This document shows positions 1-8,736 of a DNA stretch of 64,000 bases, piece by piece. Made by a program: the position numbers and the translations under genes. The notes beneath the pieces are model-generated. The model was not told the DNA's origin, made no database searches, and saw nothing but the letters and a program-made list of their open reading frames with translations. The stretch's first letter is position 1, and every line of letters starts with the position of its first letter. The stretch is from contig JABDOQ010000104.1 in the NCBI GenBank assembly GCA_013043165.1, positions 99,181 through 163,180 of the forward strand, read 5' to 3'. This DNA is from Woeseiaceae bacterium. GTDB taxonomy: Bacteria > Pseudomonadota > Gammaproteobacteria > Steroidobacterales > Woeseiaceae.

Positions 1-369
1 GAAAGCGAGCCGGGCCAGGAAGGTTCCGAGGGATCATCGGAATCACAGGACCAGTCCGAGGACAGCGACACATCGCAACGTGGCGACGAGGAAATGAGCG
101 ACGAAGATCTCGAGGCGCTGCAGCAGGAACTGCAGCGAGCCGCCGAGGAGGCACAAACAGGCGAGCTGCCACGACAATTGTCGGCAGCGGAACTTGCCGA
201 GCTTCGTCAGCAGCAGGAACAGGAACAGGCGATGGAGCAATGGCTGCGCCGCATACCCGACGATCCGGGCGGTTTGCTGCGTCGCAAATTCAGGCATCAG
301 TATCAGCGTTCCGGCAAGGATCAGGACGGCAACGACGTCTGGCCGGACAATGAGGCACAGCCGTGGTGA
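1..369 (+). CDS. C-terminal end of a VWA/TPR protein of the Bat operon (partial)
   Basis: The frame is open from the first base, so the gene starts upstream of the window. The visible 122 residues begin with an acidic, Glu/Ser/Gln-rich linker. This passes into a Gln/Glu-rich helical stretch and ends in the block WLRRIPDDPGGLLRRKF followed by RHQYQR. That block is typical of the C-terminus of BatB/BatC-type proteins (von Willebrand A domain plus TPR) that sit before batD in gammaproteobacteria. The stop overlaps the start region of batD by a few bases, consistent with translational coupling. The VWA and TPR domains themselves lie outside the window, so the assignment rests on the terminal motif and the neighbour. 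Confidence 0.72.
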   Translation, partial: ESEPGQEGSEGSSESQDQSEDSDTSQRGDEEMSDEDLEALQQELQRAAEEAQTGELPRQLSAAELAELRQQQEQEQAMEQWLRRIPDDPGGLLRRKFRHQYQRSGKDQDGNDVWPDNEAQPW

Positions 370-2051
370 CGATGAACAACAGGTTTCTACAAAATTCAGC
401 GCTGGTCTTTATTGTTTTCATCGCCACGATGTCAGGCGCGTCGGCGGCCATACGCGCGCAGGTTGATCGCCCTTCTGTGGACCTCAACGAATCGTTCATG
501 CTCGAGATCATCGTCGATACAAATACCGACAGCGAACCCGATCTTACGGTCCTGGAAGAGGCCTTCTACGTGGGCCAGGTAAGCCAGCTCAGCAACACTT
601 CTATATACAACGGCGAGATCCGGCGCAGCCGAACCTGGACGATCGCGCTGATGCCGAAAAGCGCGGGTGAGCAGGAGATCCCGTCCGTTACGGTCGGCAA
701 TGAGCAAAGCGCCCCCGTGAAGATAACTGTCAACGAACCGTCGAAAGAGCCGCCGGGCGAGGCAGACGTGTTCATTACGAGTGAGGTCGACCAGGCCGAA
801 GCCTACGTGCAGGCGCAGATCCTGTATCGAATCAAGGTGTATCGCGCCGTGGCGACGCGGCAGCCGGCCTTGCGTGAGCCGACGATCAGTGGTGCCGAAG
901 TTCTTGTTGAACTGGCCGGTGACGAAAAAAGCTACGAAGCGATTCTCAACGGCAAGGCTTACAACGTTGTGGAACGGGTTATTGCACTTTATCCACAGCA
1001 GAGTGGCGAGATCGCTATATCGCCGGCAGTGTTCGAAGCGCGCGTGCTCCGCAACGCTCGCATTACCGGTCGCAAGGTGTTCCAGTCCGACGCGCATACG
1101 GTCAAAGTGTTGCCTATTCCCGCACCGCCCGACGAATTTCAGGATGCGGTGTGGCTGCCGGCACGCGACGTACGGCTCAGCGAAGAATGGTCTCGTGATC
1201 CGGAACGAATCAATGCAGGCGAGCCCGTCACGCGGCGCGTGACGGTCAGCGCGCTGGGACAGATCGAAACGCAAATCCCGGCGATCATGCCGCCGAGCGT
1301 CGATGGACTGAATATTTACGAAGACAAACCGGAACTGAGTCGCCGCGTGGAAGCCGGTGGCATTCGCGGCATTCGTAAAGATCAGTACGCGATCATCGGT
1401 GTCAACGGGGGTGCCATCGAACTACCCGAGCTCGAAGTGCCCTGGTGGGATATCGATGCTGCGACCTGGCGCGTCGCCAGGCTGCCTGCGCGCACGATCA
1501 ACGTCAAGGCAGTCGATGTACCGGTCACAGCAGCGCCAGTTGTCGAGACGACGAAAACGGACGTTGCAGAAAGGGCAGTGCCGCCGTTGATGCCGGGCGG
1601 GTTCTGGCAGCGGGTCAGTCAGCTGCTGGCGGCGGTCTGGCTTTTGACCGTTTTCGCATGGTGGTGGTCTTCGCGCGACCCGAAGCGCGCACCGCGAGAG
1701 CCCGAGCCGCCGCCCGTCTACAAACGACAGGCGAAGTTTTTAAGAGCCGCCCGCAAAGCCGCGCTGGCCGGCGACGCTGCGGCGGTGCGCTCGGCCATGC
1801 TCGACTGGGGCCGGCTGCAATGGCCGGATGACGCGCCGCGAAGTGTTGGTGAGCTGGCCGAACGTGTTGCAACACCGCTTGCTGAGGAATTGCAGAAGCT
1901 TTCAATGGCGAGCTACGGCCCCGGCCCCAGCGAGTGGGACGGGGCGGCGTTGGCAAAGTCGCTCAGGTCGATAACCATCGTGAGTGCTGATTCTCGGGCT
2001 GATCTTGAGGACCGCCTGCCGCCGCTGATGCCACCGGCGGGACATTCTTAA
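363..2051 (+). CDS. batD: BatD family protein (oxygen tolerance domain)
   Basis: A 562-residue predicted membrane protein. An N-terminal signal sequence (hydrophobic core about residues 10-26, ending near SGASA) precedes a long periplasmic region of beta-rich repeats, as expected for BatD. A single transmembrane helix follows at roughly residues 415-434 (Trp/Leu-rich), then a positively charged cytoplasmic tail of about 125 residues. Bat proteins form a membrane complex linked to aerotolerance and stress resistance; the precise biochemical role is not settled. GTG at 363, GTG at 366 and ATG at 372 are all in frame. The ATG gives a cleaner signal peptide, while 363 overlaps the upstream stop. 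It is the last gene of its operon, and its stop codon lies inside a large inverted repeat. Confidence 0.85.
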   Translation: MVTMNNRFLQNSALVFIVFIATMSGASAAIRAQVDRPSVDLNESFMLEIIVDTNTDSEPDLTVLEEAFYVGQVSQLSNTSIYNGEIRRSRTWTIALMPKSAGEQEIPSVTVGNEQSAPVKITVNEPSKEPPGEADVFITSEVDQAEAYVQAQILYRIKVYRAVATRQPALREPTISGAEVLVELAGDEKSYEAILNGKAYNVVERVIALYPQQSGEIAISPAVFEARVLRNARITGRKVFQSDAHTVKVLPIPAPPDEFQDAVWLPARDVRLSEEWSRDPERINAGEPVTRRVTVSALGQIETQIPAIMPPSVDGLNIYEDKPELSRRVEAGGIRGIRKDQYAIIGVNGGAIELPELEVPWWDIDAATWRVARLPARTINVKAVDVPVTAAPVVETTKTDVAERAVPPLMPGGFWQRVSQLLAAVWLLTVFAWWWSSRDPKRAPREPEPPPVYKRQAKFLRAARKAALAGDAAAVRSAMLDWGRLQWPDDAPRSVGELAERVATPLAEELQKLSMASYGPGPSEWDGAALAKSLRSITIVSADSRADLEDRLPPLMPPAGHS

Positions 2052-2086
2052 TTTAATGTATTAATACGTTAAATTGAGAATGTCCC
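2039..2086. repeat. 48-bp near-perfect inverted repeat overlapping the batD stop codon
   Basis: Two 24-base arms (2039-2062 and 2063-2086) match at 22 of 24 positions with no spacer. The outer part of the left arm reads GGGACATTCTTAATTTAA and the right arm ends GAGAATGTCCC. In RNA both mismatches become G-U wobbles, so the transcript can fold along its whole length. The AT-rich core contrasts with the surrounding GC-rich coding DNA. Similar GGGACATTC-type palindromes are, from memory, found near REP-associated (RAYT) transposase genes, but no such gene is present here. It could also serve as the terminator of the bat operon, although it lacks a T tract. Confidence 0.8.
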
Positions 2087-2165
2087 CATTTGAATGGGCG
2101 TATAGTAGACGTGCAAACGTCGGCGGGATCGCCGGCGCAATCGGGCACGGCCAAAGTCACGATCA

Positions 2166-2363
2166 ATGGAAACGCTGTTTCAGTTTATTGATAATGTGGA
2201 GGACGCCATCGTCGCCATGGCGTTGCGCCTGCGGCGCTTCCTGACCAGACGTCCGAAGGAACGGCGGCGCGTCGCCAGAACGCCGATGGTCAGGTCGCAA
2301 GATCCAGATCCGTCTGATTCCGAAAGCGAACTTTCCGAACCGGGCGGCAAAGGCAAGGACTAA
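2166..2363 (+). CDS. Small hypothetical protein, 65 aa
   Basis: I do not recognise the family. The protein starts with an amphipathic helix (ETLFQFIDNVEDAIVAMALR), continues with a strongly basic Arg-rich middle (about residues 20-42) and ends in an acidic, Ser/Asp/Glu-rich tail. There is no signal peptide or clear transmembrane segment. A TATAGT hexamer at 2101-2106 could be a -10 element, but a matching -35 box at good spacing is not obvious. It sits alone between the bat operon and convergent gloA. The codon pattern looks coding, but function is unknown. Confidence 0.5.
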   Translation: METLFQFIDNVEDAIVAMALRLRRFLTRRPKERRRVARTPMVRSQDPDPSDSESELSEPGGKGKD

Positions 2364-2366
2364 GGT

Positions 2367-2786
2367 TTACCAGTGCCCGACGCTGGGCATCGAGGCCCAT
2401 GGTTTTTTTGGTGGCAGGGCATCTCCTTTTTGCAGCAGCTCGATCGAGATGTTGTCGGGCGAGCGAACGAACGCCATGTGGCCGTCGCGTGGTGGCCGGT
2501 TAATGGTCACGCCCGCGTCCATGAGTTTTTGGCAAAGCGCATAAATATCGTCGACCCGATAGGCCAGGTGACCGAAATTGCGGCCTTCATCGTATTCCTC
2601 GGGGTCCCAGTTATGGGTCAGTTCGACCTGAGCTTCCTCGTCACCGGGCGCGGCGAGAAAAATCAGCGTGAATCGTCCCTTTTCGCTGTCGTGGCGTCTG
2701 AGCTCGGTAAGCCCGAGCTTGTTGCAGTAAAAGTCCAGCGACTTTTCGACATCGGTAACACGCAGCATGGTGTGCAGGTATTTCAT
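2367..2786 (-). CDS. gloA: Lactoylglutathione lyase (glyoxalase I)
   Basis: A 139-residue single-domain glyoxalase I, close in length to the E. coli enzyme. It converts the hemithioacetal of methylglyoxal and glutathione into S-lactoylglutathione in the cytosol. The start KYLHTMLRV and the block FGHLAYRVDDIYALC are family hallmarks. The four metal ligands can be read as H5, E55, H73 and E116, as in the Ni-type bacterial enzymes. The frame is open upstream to 2816, but the Met at 2786 lines up with the usual N-terminus, so I chose it. The C-terminal tail of about 19 residues (after ISIELLQKG) is slightly longer than usual. Confidence 0.93.
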   Translation of the reverse strand: MKYLHTMLRVTDVEKSLDFYCNKLGLTELRRHDSEKGRFTLIFLAAPGDEEAQVELTHNWDPEEYDEGRNFGHLAYRVDDIYALCQKLMDAGVTINRPPRDGHMAFVRSPDNISIELLQKGDALPPKKPWASMPSVGHW

Positions 2787-2849
2787 GATCTTGCTCCGAG
2801 TAAATCTTGACTCCACAATGGTGGTTGATCACAGCGCTGCAGGCAATAC

Positions 2850-3539
2850 TTGAAAGATATTCGCACCATAACCCTGGATCTGGACGATACGCTCTGGGAA
2901 ATTCACCCGGTCATCAAGCGTGCCGAAGAGCGTCTGCACGCCTGGATAGACCAGCACTATCCGCGCATCACGGAAATGTTCGGGCCCGATGACCTGCGGA
3001 TACTGCGAGCGGAGATCCTCGAGGAGTACAAAGAGCACACGCACGACCTGACATACGTACGTCGTATGGTGTTGACGCGACTGGGCGAGGCCGCGGGTTA
3101 TGGCGACAGCTATGTCGATGATGCGTTCGCTGTATTCAGTGAGGCCCGCAATGATGTCTCGCTGTTTCCGGAAGCGCGGCCGGCGCTCATTTCGCTACGC
3201 GAGCGCTTCAGGTTGGTTGCCGTTACAAATGGCAACGCAGACCTCGAGAAGATCGGAATAGGCGAATTGTTCGACGGCGTAGTTTCGGCCGAGATGGCTG
3301 GCGCGGCCAAGCCTGCGAGCGCAATATTCGACATGGCCGTGGCTGTGGGCGGCGCAAGCGCTGCTCAAACGCTGCACGTCGGCGATCACCCTTTGTACGA
3401 TGTTCACGGCGCTCGCGACGCGGGTTTGAAAGCCGTCTGGGTAAATCGTAACGGAGACAAGTGGCCGGGTGAATATCACTCGCCGGATGCAGAAGTTCAA
3501 AACGTTGGTGAGCTTCATGACCTCCTGGAACAGAGTTAG
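2850..3539 (+). CDS. HAD-superfamily hydrolase, YigB-like phosphatase
   Basis: A 229-residue HAD subfamily IA phosphatase. Motif I is DLDDT at residues 10-14 with the nucleophile Asp10. Motif II is VTNGN near 124, the motif III Lys lies in AAKPAS near 153, and motif IV is HVGDHPLYD near 177. The layout and length resemble E. coli YigB, which dephosphorylates FMN and other small phosphoesters, but the substrate cannot be read from sequence. TTG at 2850 is the likely start; no strong ribosome-binding site precedes it. The next gene begins 2 bases after the stop, so the two are probably co-transcribed. Confidence 0.82.
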   Translation: MKDIRTITLDLDDTLWEIHPVIKRAEERLHAWIDQHYPRITEMFGPDDLRILRAEILEEYKEHTHDLTYVRRMVLTRLGEAAGYGDSYVDDAFAVFSEARNDVSLFPEARPALISLRERFRLVAVTNGNADLEKIGIGELFDGVVSAEMAGAAKPASAIFDMAVAVGGASAAQTLHVGDHPLYDVHGARDAGLKAVWVNRNGDKWPGEYHSPDAEVQNVGELHDLLEQS

Positions 3540-3541
3540 CC

Positions 3542-4468
3542 GTGTCCAGGACTGCCCACCCGATTATTCTGTATGTCCCCGGCCTGCTTCCCAAGCCCGA
3601 GCCGGCGGTTCATAAAGACGCGCTGCTGCGCTGCCTGCTGGCAGGCTTGCGCCGCGCCGACGAAACGGTTGCCGAAGCCGTGGCATCGACGAAGGGTGGT
3701 TTCGATATCGTCTCGTGGACGTATGACTTTTATCGCGAGCATCGCGACATCAGCATCGACAGCGCCGCCATTGAAGACGTCATCCGTCAGACGGCCGCGA
3801 GCGAGCGCGACATAGCCGAGGCCGGTTCGTACGGGCGAAGACTTACGCGCTGGATTTACGAACTGGGCGACCGGCTGCCGTTCCTGATTCCTCATATTGC
3901 AAGCGAGCGAACGGAAATGCACCTGCGCGATCTGCAGCGCTACACGCAGGATGACAACGGCATTGCAGAGCACACGCGACGCATGCTCAAGGTGCCGCTG
4001 CGTGCCGCGACAGAGGCGCATCATCCGCTATTGCTGATCGGGCACAGCATGGGTTCGGTGATTGCTTATGACACCTTGTGGGAAATGTCACACAACGGCC
4101 GCGATCATGTCATCGTCGATCTGTTGTTGACGATGGGCAGCCCGCTGGGTCAGCGCTACATTCAGAAACGCCTGAAAAGCAGTACATCCCGTGGCGAAAA
4201 CCGCTATCCGCATAACATTCGTAACTGGAAAAACCTGTCGGCGGTCGGTGACCTGACGGCAATCGACCCGCGGCTCAGGAACGATTTTGGCGAGGTGCTC
4301 ACACTCGGACTTGTCGAAAGCTTCGAGGACGTCGAGCTATACAATTATTTTCGACTCGACGGTGCACTCAACGTGCACGCGGAGTATGGCTACCTCGTCA
4401 ATGAAACGACCGCGCGCACCGTGTCGTCCTGGTGGCGCGGCCATGATCCAGCAATATCTGGCGCCTAA
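3542..4468 (+). CDS. Alpha/beta-hydrolase fold protein
   Basis: A 308-residue protein beginning with a strand-like hydrophobic stretch PIILYVPGLLP, as in alpha/beta hydrolases. The nucleophile elbow is GHSMGS with Ser near residue 168. It is followed by TMGSPLGQ, which resembles lipase and PGAP1-like proteins where a Gly-Ser-Pro loop follows the elbow. A candidate acid is in NLSAVGDLTAIDP and a candidate His is in GALNVHAEYGYL. There is no signal peptide, so it is probably cytosolic. The start is GTG at 3542, 2 bases after the HAD gene, so it is likely in the same operon. The substrate is unknown. Its end overlaps the convergent OmpA-family gene by 4 bases. Confidence 0.7.
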   Translation: MSRTAHPIILYVPGLLPKPEPAVHKDALLRCLLAGLRRADETVAEAVASTKGGFDIVSWTYDFYREHRDISIDSAAIEDVIRQTAASERDIAEAGSYGRRLTRWIYELGDRLPFLIPHIASERTEMHLRDLQRYTQDDNGIAEHTRRMLKVPLRAATEAHHPLLLIGHSMGSVIAYDTLWEMSHNGRDHVIVDLLLTMGSPLGQRYIQKRLKSSTSRGENRYPHNIRNWKNLSAVGDLTAIDPRLRNDFGEVLTLGLVESFEDVELYNYFRLDGALNVHAEYGYLVNETTARTVSSWWRGHDPAISGA

Positions 4469-5931
4469 GTCGCTTCGAGATTAGGCTTGATGACAATGTC
4501 GATGCGACGGTTGCGCGCGCGACCGGCTTCGGTTTCATTGCTGGCGACGGGCCGCGTTTCTCCGTACCCCGTCGCGATCAGGCGATAGGTCGGGATACGC
4601 ATCGCGTTGATCATGTACTGCTGCACCGACTCGGCCCGCGCCTGTGACAGCGTCTGGTTGAAATCATCGCCGCCGTGCGAGTCTGTGTGACCTTCAATCG
4701 TGATTTCGCTGCGCGGGAAAACGTCGATGGCTTTTTCAACTTTTGCGAGAAGGTCGAAGTTCGCCGATTTTATCTGCGATGCGCCACTGTCGAAGCTCAG
4801 GCCGACGAGTCGCATGATGATGCTGTTACCCTCGCGAAACACACGCGCTTCGTCTGAGGTGAACATCTTTTCGATCTGCTCGAACTGCTGCTTCACGCGG
4901 GCCTGTGCTTCGAGCCGCTGCACCAGCGCGGCCCTCTCGGCCGTCGCGCCGCCAAGGCGCTCATCCAGTGCGCTCAGCTCTTCTTCCATGTCGGCAATGC
5001 GAACTTCGTTCTCGGCTTTTTCCTGCTCGAGGCTCTGCAACCGATTGCGCTGGCCCTCGAAGTAAGCAACGAGTTCCCGGGTCAGCCTGTCCGGGCCATT
5101 TGCCATGTCGGGGACAGCATCGGCAACGCCGGCGATCGCCTGCATCGGCTGTTCCCACTGCAGCACAAGCTGCTCCGGCGTCAGCTTCTTGTCGCGCACC
5201 CGCCGTACAACCTCGGAAAGGTAGATCGCGTGCTTGGCCTCGTAATTGGCCTGCTGCGCCAGGCTGCGAGGCAGATCGGTGTCATAACGGTTTTCGCTCA
5301 GCTCGCGTTCGGCATCCGCGAGCAGCTGCTTCGCTTTGCCCAGCGTGATCGGCGCGTAGCGCCCCACGCGAGCCCGGTCGGCGTCCGCCAGCAGACGACG
5401 TGTTTCGCTGAGATACTGCGCTTTAATTGCAACGAGTTCGGCGTCGCGATACAGACTCGTCGCCTCGATGTCGCGACGTTTCGAACCTTTCAGGTCACCC
5501 CGTTCCAGCAAGCGGATGGCGTCGGCGAACTTGCGCTGTGCTTCCTGCCAGATTTCGGCGGACAATTCCGGCGCCTTTGCGTTTGCGGCATCCTGGCGGC
5601 TTTTCATGACCTGGGCCAAAGCGGTTTTTGCGAGCTGCGCTTTGTCCGCCGCTGTCCTGAAATGGGTGGTGGCGTCGGCGGCATTCGAGCGAACGAATTC
5701 GATATTGCGCCCACGTTCAAGAGCGGACTCCGCGTCGCGATACTCCTTGAGACCCTGTTCGTAGCTCCTCGGAGCGAGTAGCTCGGCATTGGCGGCGTCC
5801 GCTGCCGCTTTGGCGGCATCGGCGTCCTTGAAAAATGTGTTGCGGAGCTCGTTTTGTGCAAAGCCGTTCGCGGCTGAAAACAGCAGCAGGCTCAAGGCGA
5901 CGAGTTTTACGAAATCGACTTTCGCGACCAT
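4465..5931 (-). CDS. DUF4398 / OmpA-family peptidoglycan-binding envelope protein
   Basis: A 488-residue exported protein. It has a signal peptide at about residues 1-25 (cleavage after FAQ), then a helical Ala/Glu-rich DUF4398-like region (residues 30-250). A predicted coiled coil around 285-350 leads to a C-terminal OmpA domain (about 375-482). The OmpA domain carries the peptidoglycan-binding pattern EGHTDSHGGDDFN, LSQARAESVQ and RARNRRIDI. It lacks a lipobox, so the N-terminal part is probably soluble periplasmic or helix-bundled against the membrane. It likely tethers or spaces the cell envelope. The gene stands alone on the minus strand, facing away from a 338-base intergenic region. 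Confidence 0.85.
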   Translation of the reverse strand: MVAKVDFVKLVALSLLLFSAANGFAQNELRNTFFKDADAAKAAADAANAELLAPRSYEQGLKEYRDAESALERGRNIEFVRSNAADATTHFRTAADKAQLAKTALAQVMKSRQDAANAKAPELSAEIWQEAQRKFADAIRLLERGDLKGSKRRDIEATSLYRDAELVAIKAQYLSETRRLLADADRARVGRYAPITLGKAKQLLADAERELSENRYDTDLPRSLAQQANYEAKHAIYLSEVVRRVRDKKLTPEQLVLQWEQPMQAIAGVADAVPDMANGPDRLTRELVAYFEGQRNRLQSLEQEKAENEVRIADMEEELSALDERLGGATAERAALVQRLEAQARVKQQFEQIEKMFTSDEARVFREGNSIIMRLVGLSFDSGASQIKSANFDLLAKVEKAIDVFPRSEITIEGHTDSHGGDDFNQTLSQARAESVQQYMINAMRIPTYRLIATGYGETRPVASNETEAGRARNRRIDIVIKPNLEAT

Positions 5932-6269
5932 TTGTTAAATCCTCACAATTTCTTACGATCCAGCCCTGCCCAAGCGGTGGCAGGTGCAGCGCGATATTAC
6001 ATATGGTGTGACAGTAAATCTGTGCCGCGTGTCCAAAATTCTTGCGAATTTTACGCGGTCTGGGCCAAAAAGCCCGAAAAATCGTGTGCTTATACGCGAT
6101 TTCGTGCCTTGTTGGGGTCTGTTTGCCCGCCTCGCGCGAAAAACGGACCGCGCAGCATTTCCGGGTCCGAATGTGATTTGAGTCAACTTTTCGGTGATCG
6201 AGCCGCCTGAGACGGCAATTTGTGCTGTGGCTCACAGATCCCGTTGGCGGGCCCCGGTAGTCTTTAGCC
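5932..6269. other. 338-base intergenic region between divergent genes
   Basis: No convincing gene is present. Visible elements are a perfect 7-bp inverted repeat AAAATTC/GAATTTT (6035-6052, 4-base loop), a small GGGC/GCCC stem around an A5 loop (6062-6075), and CTGTG-GCT-CACAG (6225-6237). The region is more AT-rich around 6000-6110 than the flanking genes. It should hold the promoters of both the OmpA-family gene and the small gene at 6270, but I cannot point to a convincing -35/-10 pair. Confidence 0.5.
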
Positions 6270-6467
6270 ATGTCTGCAAAGTACTACACACAGTTCATTC
6301 TGACCGACACGCAGTATCGTGACGGCAACGAGTTCTGCGGCGTTGTAGAGCTTAATCACCCGATGGGGCATGACTCGGATGATCGCGACATCGAAGCCAT
6401 TCTGGCCCGCAACTTTGACCTGCAGCAGAGCGCTGTAAGACTGGTCAGCTGGTCGAGACTGCACTAA
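6270..6467 (+). CDS. Small hypothetical protein, 65 aa
   Basis: The 65-residue product starts [21 protein letters not shown] and ends in RLVSWSRLH. The mix of aromatic residues with [15 protein letters not shown] looks like a small folded soluble protein rather than random translation. A rho-independent terminator lies 34 bases after the stop, which supports a real monocistronic transcript. No Shine-Dalgarno sequence is evident before the ATG (the bases before it read GTCTTTAGCC), so it may be leaderless or poorly translated. I do not recognise the family, and no function is proposed. Confidence 0.6.
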   Translation: MSAKYYTQFILTDTQYRDGNEFCGVVELNHPMGHDSDDRDIEAILARNFDLQQSAVRLVSWSRLH

Positions 6468-6500
6468 CACCTCTGGCGTTTAATGATTTCCCCCTGACTC

Positions 6501-6525
6501 TCCCGGCTTCGGCCGGGATTTTTTT
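6501..6525 (+). terminator. Rho-independent terminator
   Basis: The stem TCCCGGC / GCCGGGA closes a stable TTCG tetraloop and is followed directly by seven T residues (6519-6525). It ends the transcript of the small gene at 6270 and insulates lipA. Confidence 0.92.
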
Positions 6526-6583
6526 GTTCGTATTTTGTGCGACAATGCGTGCCCCAAAACGCCACAGGCAATGCGCGCTTCGT

Positions 6584-7588
6584 ATGAGCAACAAAGACAA
6601 ACAGTTCCAGGGCATCCCGATCGTGAAAAGCGGCCAGAAGTACAAAACGGTAGCCGGCTTCGCGGCGATCAAAAACGGTATCAAGGAACGCCGCGACAAT
6701 GAGCCGCTGATTCGTGGTGACAAGCCAGGCTGGCTGCGTGCCAAAATGCCGTCGGGACCCGGCTATTCATCGACGCGAAAAATCGTTCACGAACACAGGC
6801 TCAGCACGGTCTGCGAAGAATCGATGTGTCCGAATATCGGCGAATGCTGGAACGCCGGTACTGCGACAATCATGGTGCTCGGATCGGTTTGCACAAGAGC
6901 CTGCCGGTTTTGCGCTGTGGACACGGGTAACCCGAAGGGCTGGCTTGATCCGGAAGAGCCTTCCAATTCAGCGCGTGCCGTAAAGCTGATGGGTCTCGAA
7001 TATGTCGTGATCACTTCGGTCGATCGTGACGATCTCGTCGATGGCGGAGCCTCGCACTATGCGGAGTGCGTCCGCGAGATCAAGAAACTCAATCCGAACA
7101 CGGCGGTCGAGGCCTTGACCCCGGATTTCAACGGCGTCAAGGAGCATGTCGAGCTGGTCGTGGACTCCGGTCTCGAGGTGTTTGCTCAAAATGTCGAAAC
7201 GGTTCGTCGTCTGACTCAGCGGGTACGCGATCCGCGCGCCGGCTACGAGCAGACCATCGAAGTCCTGAGACACGCCAAGGCGCATCGCCCCTCGGTCCTG
7301 ACCAAGACCAGTCTGATGCTTGGCCTCGGTGAACGTGACAATGAGATCCTGCAGACCATGCAGGATCTGCGTCGCGCGAACGTCGACATTCTCACGCTGG
7401 GCCAGTATTTGCGGCCCACGCCCAATCACCTGCCCGTTGAGCGCTACGTTACACCGCAGGAGTTCGAGGCGTATCGAAGCGAAGGCCTGGAAAAGGGATT
7501 CATCGAAGTCGTCGCCGGACCTATGGTGCGCTCGAGCTATCGCGCCGAGCAGGTACTCCAAAAAAACAACGTCGGCATCGCGATCTGA
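6584..7588 (+). CDS. lipA: Lipoyl synthase
   Basis: A radical-SAM enzyme that inserts two sulfurs into octanoyl-lipoyl domains to make the lipoyl cofactor of PDH, OGDH and GcvH. The product is 334 residues from the Met at 6584. The frame is open further upstream, but that part runs into the terminator, so the internal Met giving MSNKDKQF is preferred. The auxiliary 4Fe-4S cluster cysteines are in [12 protein letters not shown]. The radical-SAM CX3CX2C motif is CTRACRFC, followed by AVDTGNPKG. The C-terminal Ser ligand of the auxiliary cluster fits the conserved RSSYRAEQ. lipB is not adjacent. sohB follows 27 bases downstream. Confidence 0.96.
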   Translation: MSNKDKQFQGIPIVKSGQKYKTVAGFAAIKNGIKERRDNEPLIRGDKPGWLRAKMPSGPGYSSTRKIVHEHRLSTVCEESMCPNIGECWNAGTATIMVLGSVCTRACRFCAVDTGNPKGWLDPEEPSNSARAVKLMGLEYVVITSVDRDDLVDGGASHYAECVREIKKLNPNTAVEALTPDFNGVKEHVELVVDSGLEVFAQNVETVRRLTQRVRDPRAGYEQTIEVLRHAKAHRPSVLTKTSLMLGLGERDNEILQTMQDLRRANVDILTLGQYLRPTPNHLPVERYVTPQEFEAYRSEGLEKGFIEVVAGPMVRSSYRAEQVLQKNNVGIAI

Positions 7589-7615
7589 CGGTCCCCGACA
7601 AGCTGCAGGATTCCA

Positions 7616-8635
7616 ATGACCCAGTTTTTCGCTGAATACGGTTTATTTCTTCTAAAAGTCATTACGATTTTGGCCGCGGTCGTTGTCGTCATTGTAGTTG
7701 CAGCGTCGGCGGGGCGCCGGGCCAGTCACGAGGGCCTCGAAGTCGAGAACCTGAACAAGAAGTACAGGTCGCTCGCTGATGCATTGCTCGCTGCCGTATC
7801 GACGAAGAGCGACCGGAAAAAGACGGCCAAAGCCCGGAAAAAAGAAGACAAGGCCGAAAGCAAGACTCGGTCAGAGAGGCCGCGCAGTTTTGTCATCGAC
7901 TTCAAGGGTGATCTCAAGGCCAGCGCGGTCGCCTCTCTGCGAGAGGAGGTCAGCGCAATTCTCGACGTTGCAGCCGACCGGGACGAGGTTATCGTGCGGC
8001 TCGAGAATCACGGTGGCGTTGTCCATGAGCACGGTCTTGCTGCGTCGCAGCTCGCGAGAATTCGGGACCACGAGATTCCGCTGCTGGTGTGTGTCGACAA
8101 GGTTGCGGCGAGCGGGGGGTACCTCATGGCCTGCGTTGCATCGAAAGTTTACGCTGCACCATTTGCCATCCTTGGCTCGATAGGCGTATTGGCGCAAATC
8201 CCGAACTTCAACCGAATGCTCGACAGTCACGGCGTCGATTTCGAGCAGGTCGCGGCGGGCAAATACAAGAGAACGGTAACGATGTTTGGCAAGAACACCG
8301 ACGAAGATCGTGCCAAGTTGAAAGAAGAGCTCGAAGATGTGCACACGTTGTTCAAGGAAGCGGTCGCCAAATTTCGCCCGGGGCTGGATCTCGACAAGGT
8401 CGCCACAGGAGAGCACTGGTACGGCACGAGGGCACTCGAATTCGGCCTGGCTGACGAGATCAGGACGAGCGACGAGTTGCTCAAGGAGCAGGCGTCGAAC
8501 CGCGATTTGTACCTGGTGTCCTACAAGATCAAGCAGCCGCTGCAGAAACGCGTGTTAGCGAATATCGACAGCCTGCTTGAGAAAGCGGATGCAGCCGGCT
8601 GGCGTCGCCGGTTTGAATCACGCCTGCCGCGTTAG
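7616..8635 (+). CDS. sohB: Protease SohB, S49 family inner-membrane peptidase
   Basis: A 339-residue S49 (signal peptide peptidase A-like) serine protease. An N-terminal transmembrane helix (about residues 10-32) anchors it. A Lys/Glu-rich linker (60-90) leads to the protease domain. The likely nucleophile Ser lies in KVAASGGYLMAC near residue 165 and the general-base Lys is in GKYKRTV near 217, the usual Ser/Lys dyad. Length and the short N-terminal region match SohB rather than the larger SppA. It probably degrades membrane or signal-peptide fragments on the periplasmic side. Confidence 0.93.
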   Translation: MTQFFAEYGLFLLKVITILAAVVVVIVVAASAGRRASHEGLEVENLNKKYRSLADALLAAVSTKSDRKKTAKARKKEDKAESKTRSERPRSFVIDFKGDLKASAVASLREEVSAILDVAADRDEVIVRLENHGGVVHEHGLAASQLARIRDHEIPLLVCVDKVAASGGYLMACVASKVYAAPFAILGSIGVLAQIPNFNRMLDSHGVDFEQVAAGKYKRTVTMFGKNTDEDRAKLKEELEDVHTLFKEAVAKFRPGLDLDKVATGEHWYGTRALEFGLADEIRTSDELLKEQASNRDLYLVSYKIKQPLQKRVLANIDSLLEKADAAGWRRRFESRLPR

Positions 8636-8700
8636 GCGAGAGGAACTGGTTCCTCGAATTTCGGTCCAAGCTTGTGCGGGTCTGCAGCGCGCCAAGGCGC

Positions 8701-8706
8701 TATAAT
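8701..8706 (+). promoter_or_regulatory. Candidate -10 box (perfect TATAAT) for the M48 protease gene
   Basis: A consensus TATAAT hexamer lies 30 bases before the ATG at 8737, with an AGGAG ribosome-binding site between them at 8721-8725. No good -35 hexamer is found 16-18 bases upstream, so the promoter is weak or needs an activator. The call rests on the -10 box and its placement. Confidence 0.45.
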
Positions 8707-8736
8707 CCCGCCATATCCCGAGGAGCTCCAATTCGC

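Noticed and set aside
432..1274. 280-aa open frame antisense to batD
   Set aside because: Shadow of batD with no motif, no start signal and Arg/His-rich composition typical of antisense translation.
8640..8655. Small GAGGAAC/GTTCCTC palindrome after sohB, sharing a 12-mer (TGGTTCCTCGAA) with the hairpin at 14894
   Set aside because: In 64 kb there are about two billion position pairs and only about 17 million possible 12-mers, so about a hundred chance 12-base matches are expected. No T tract either.
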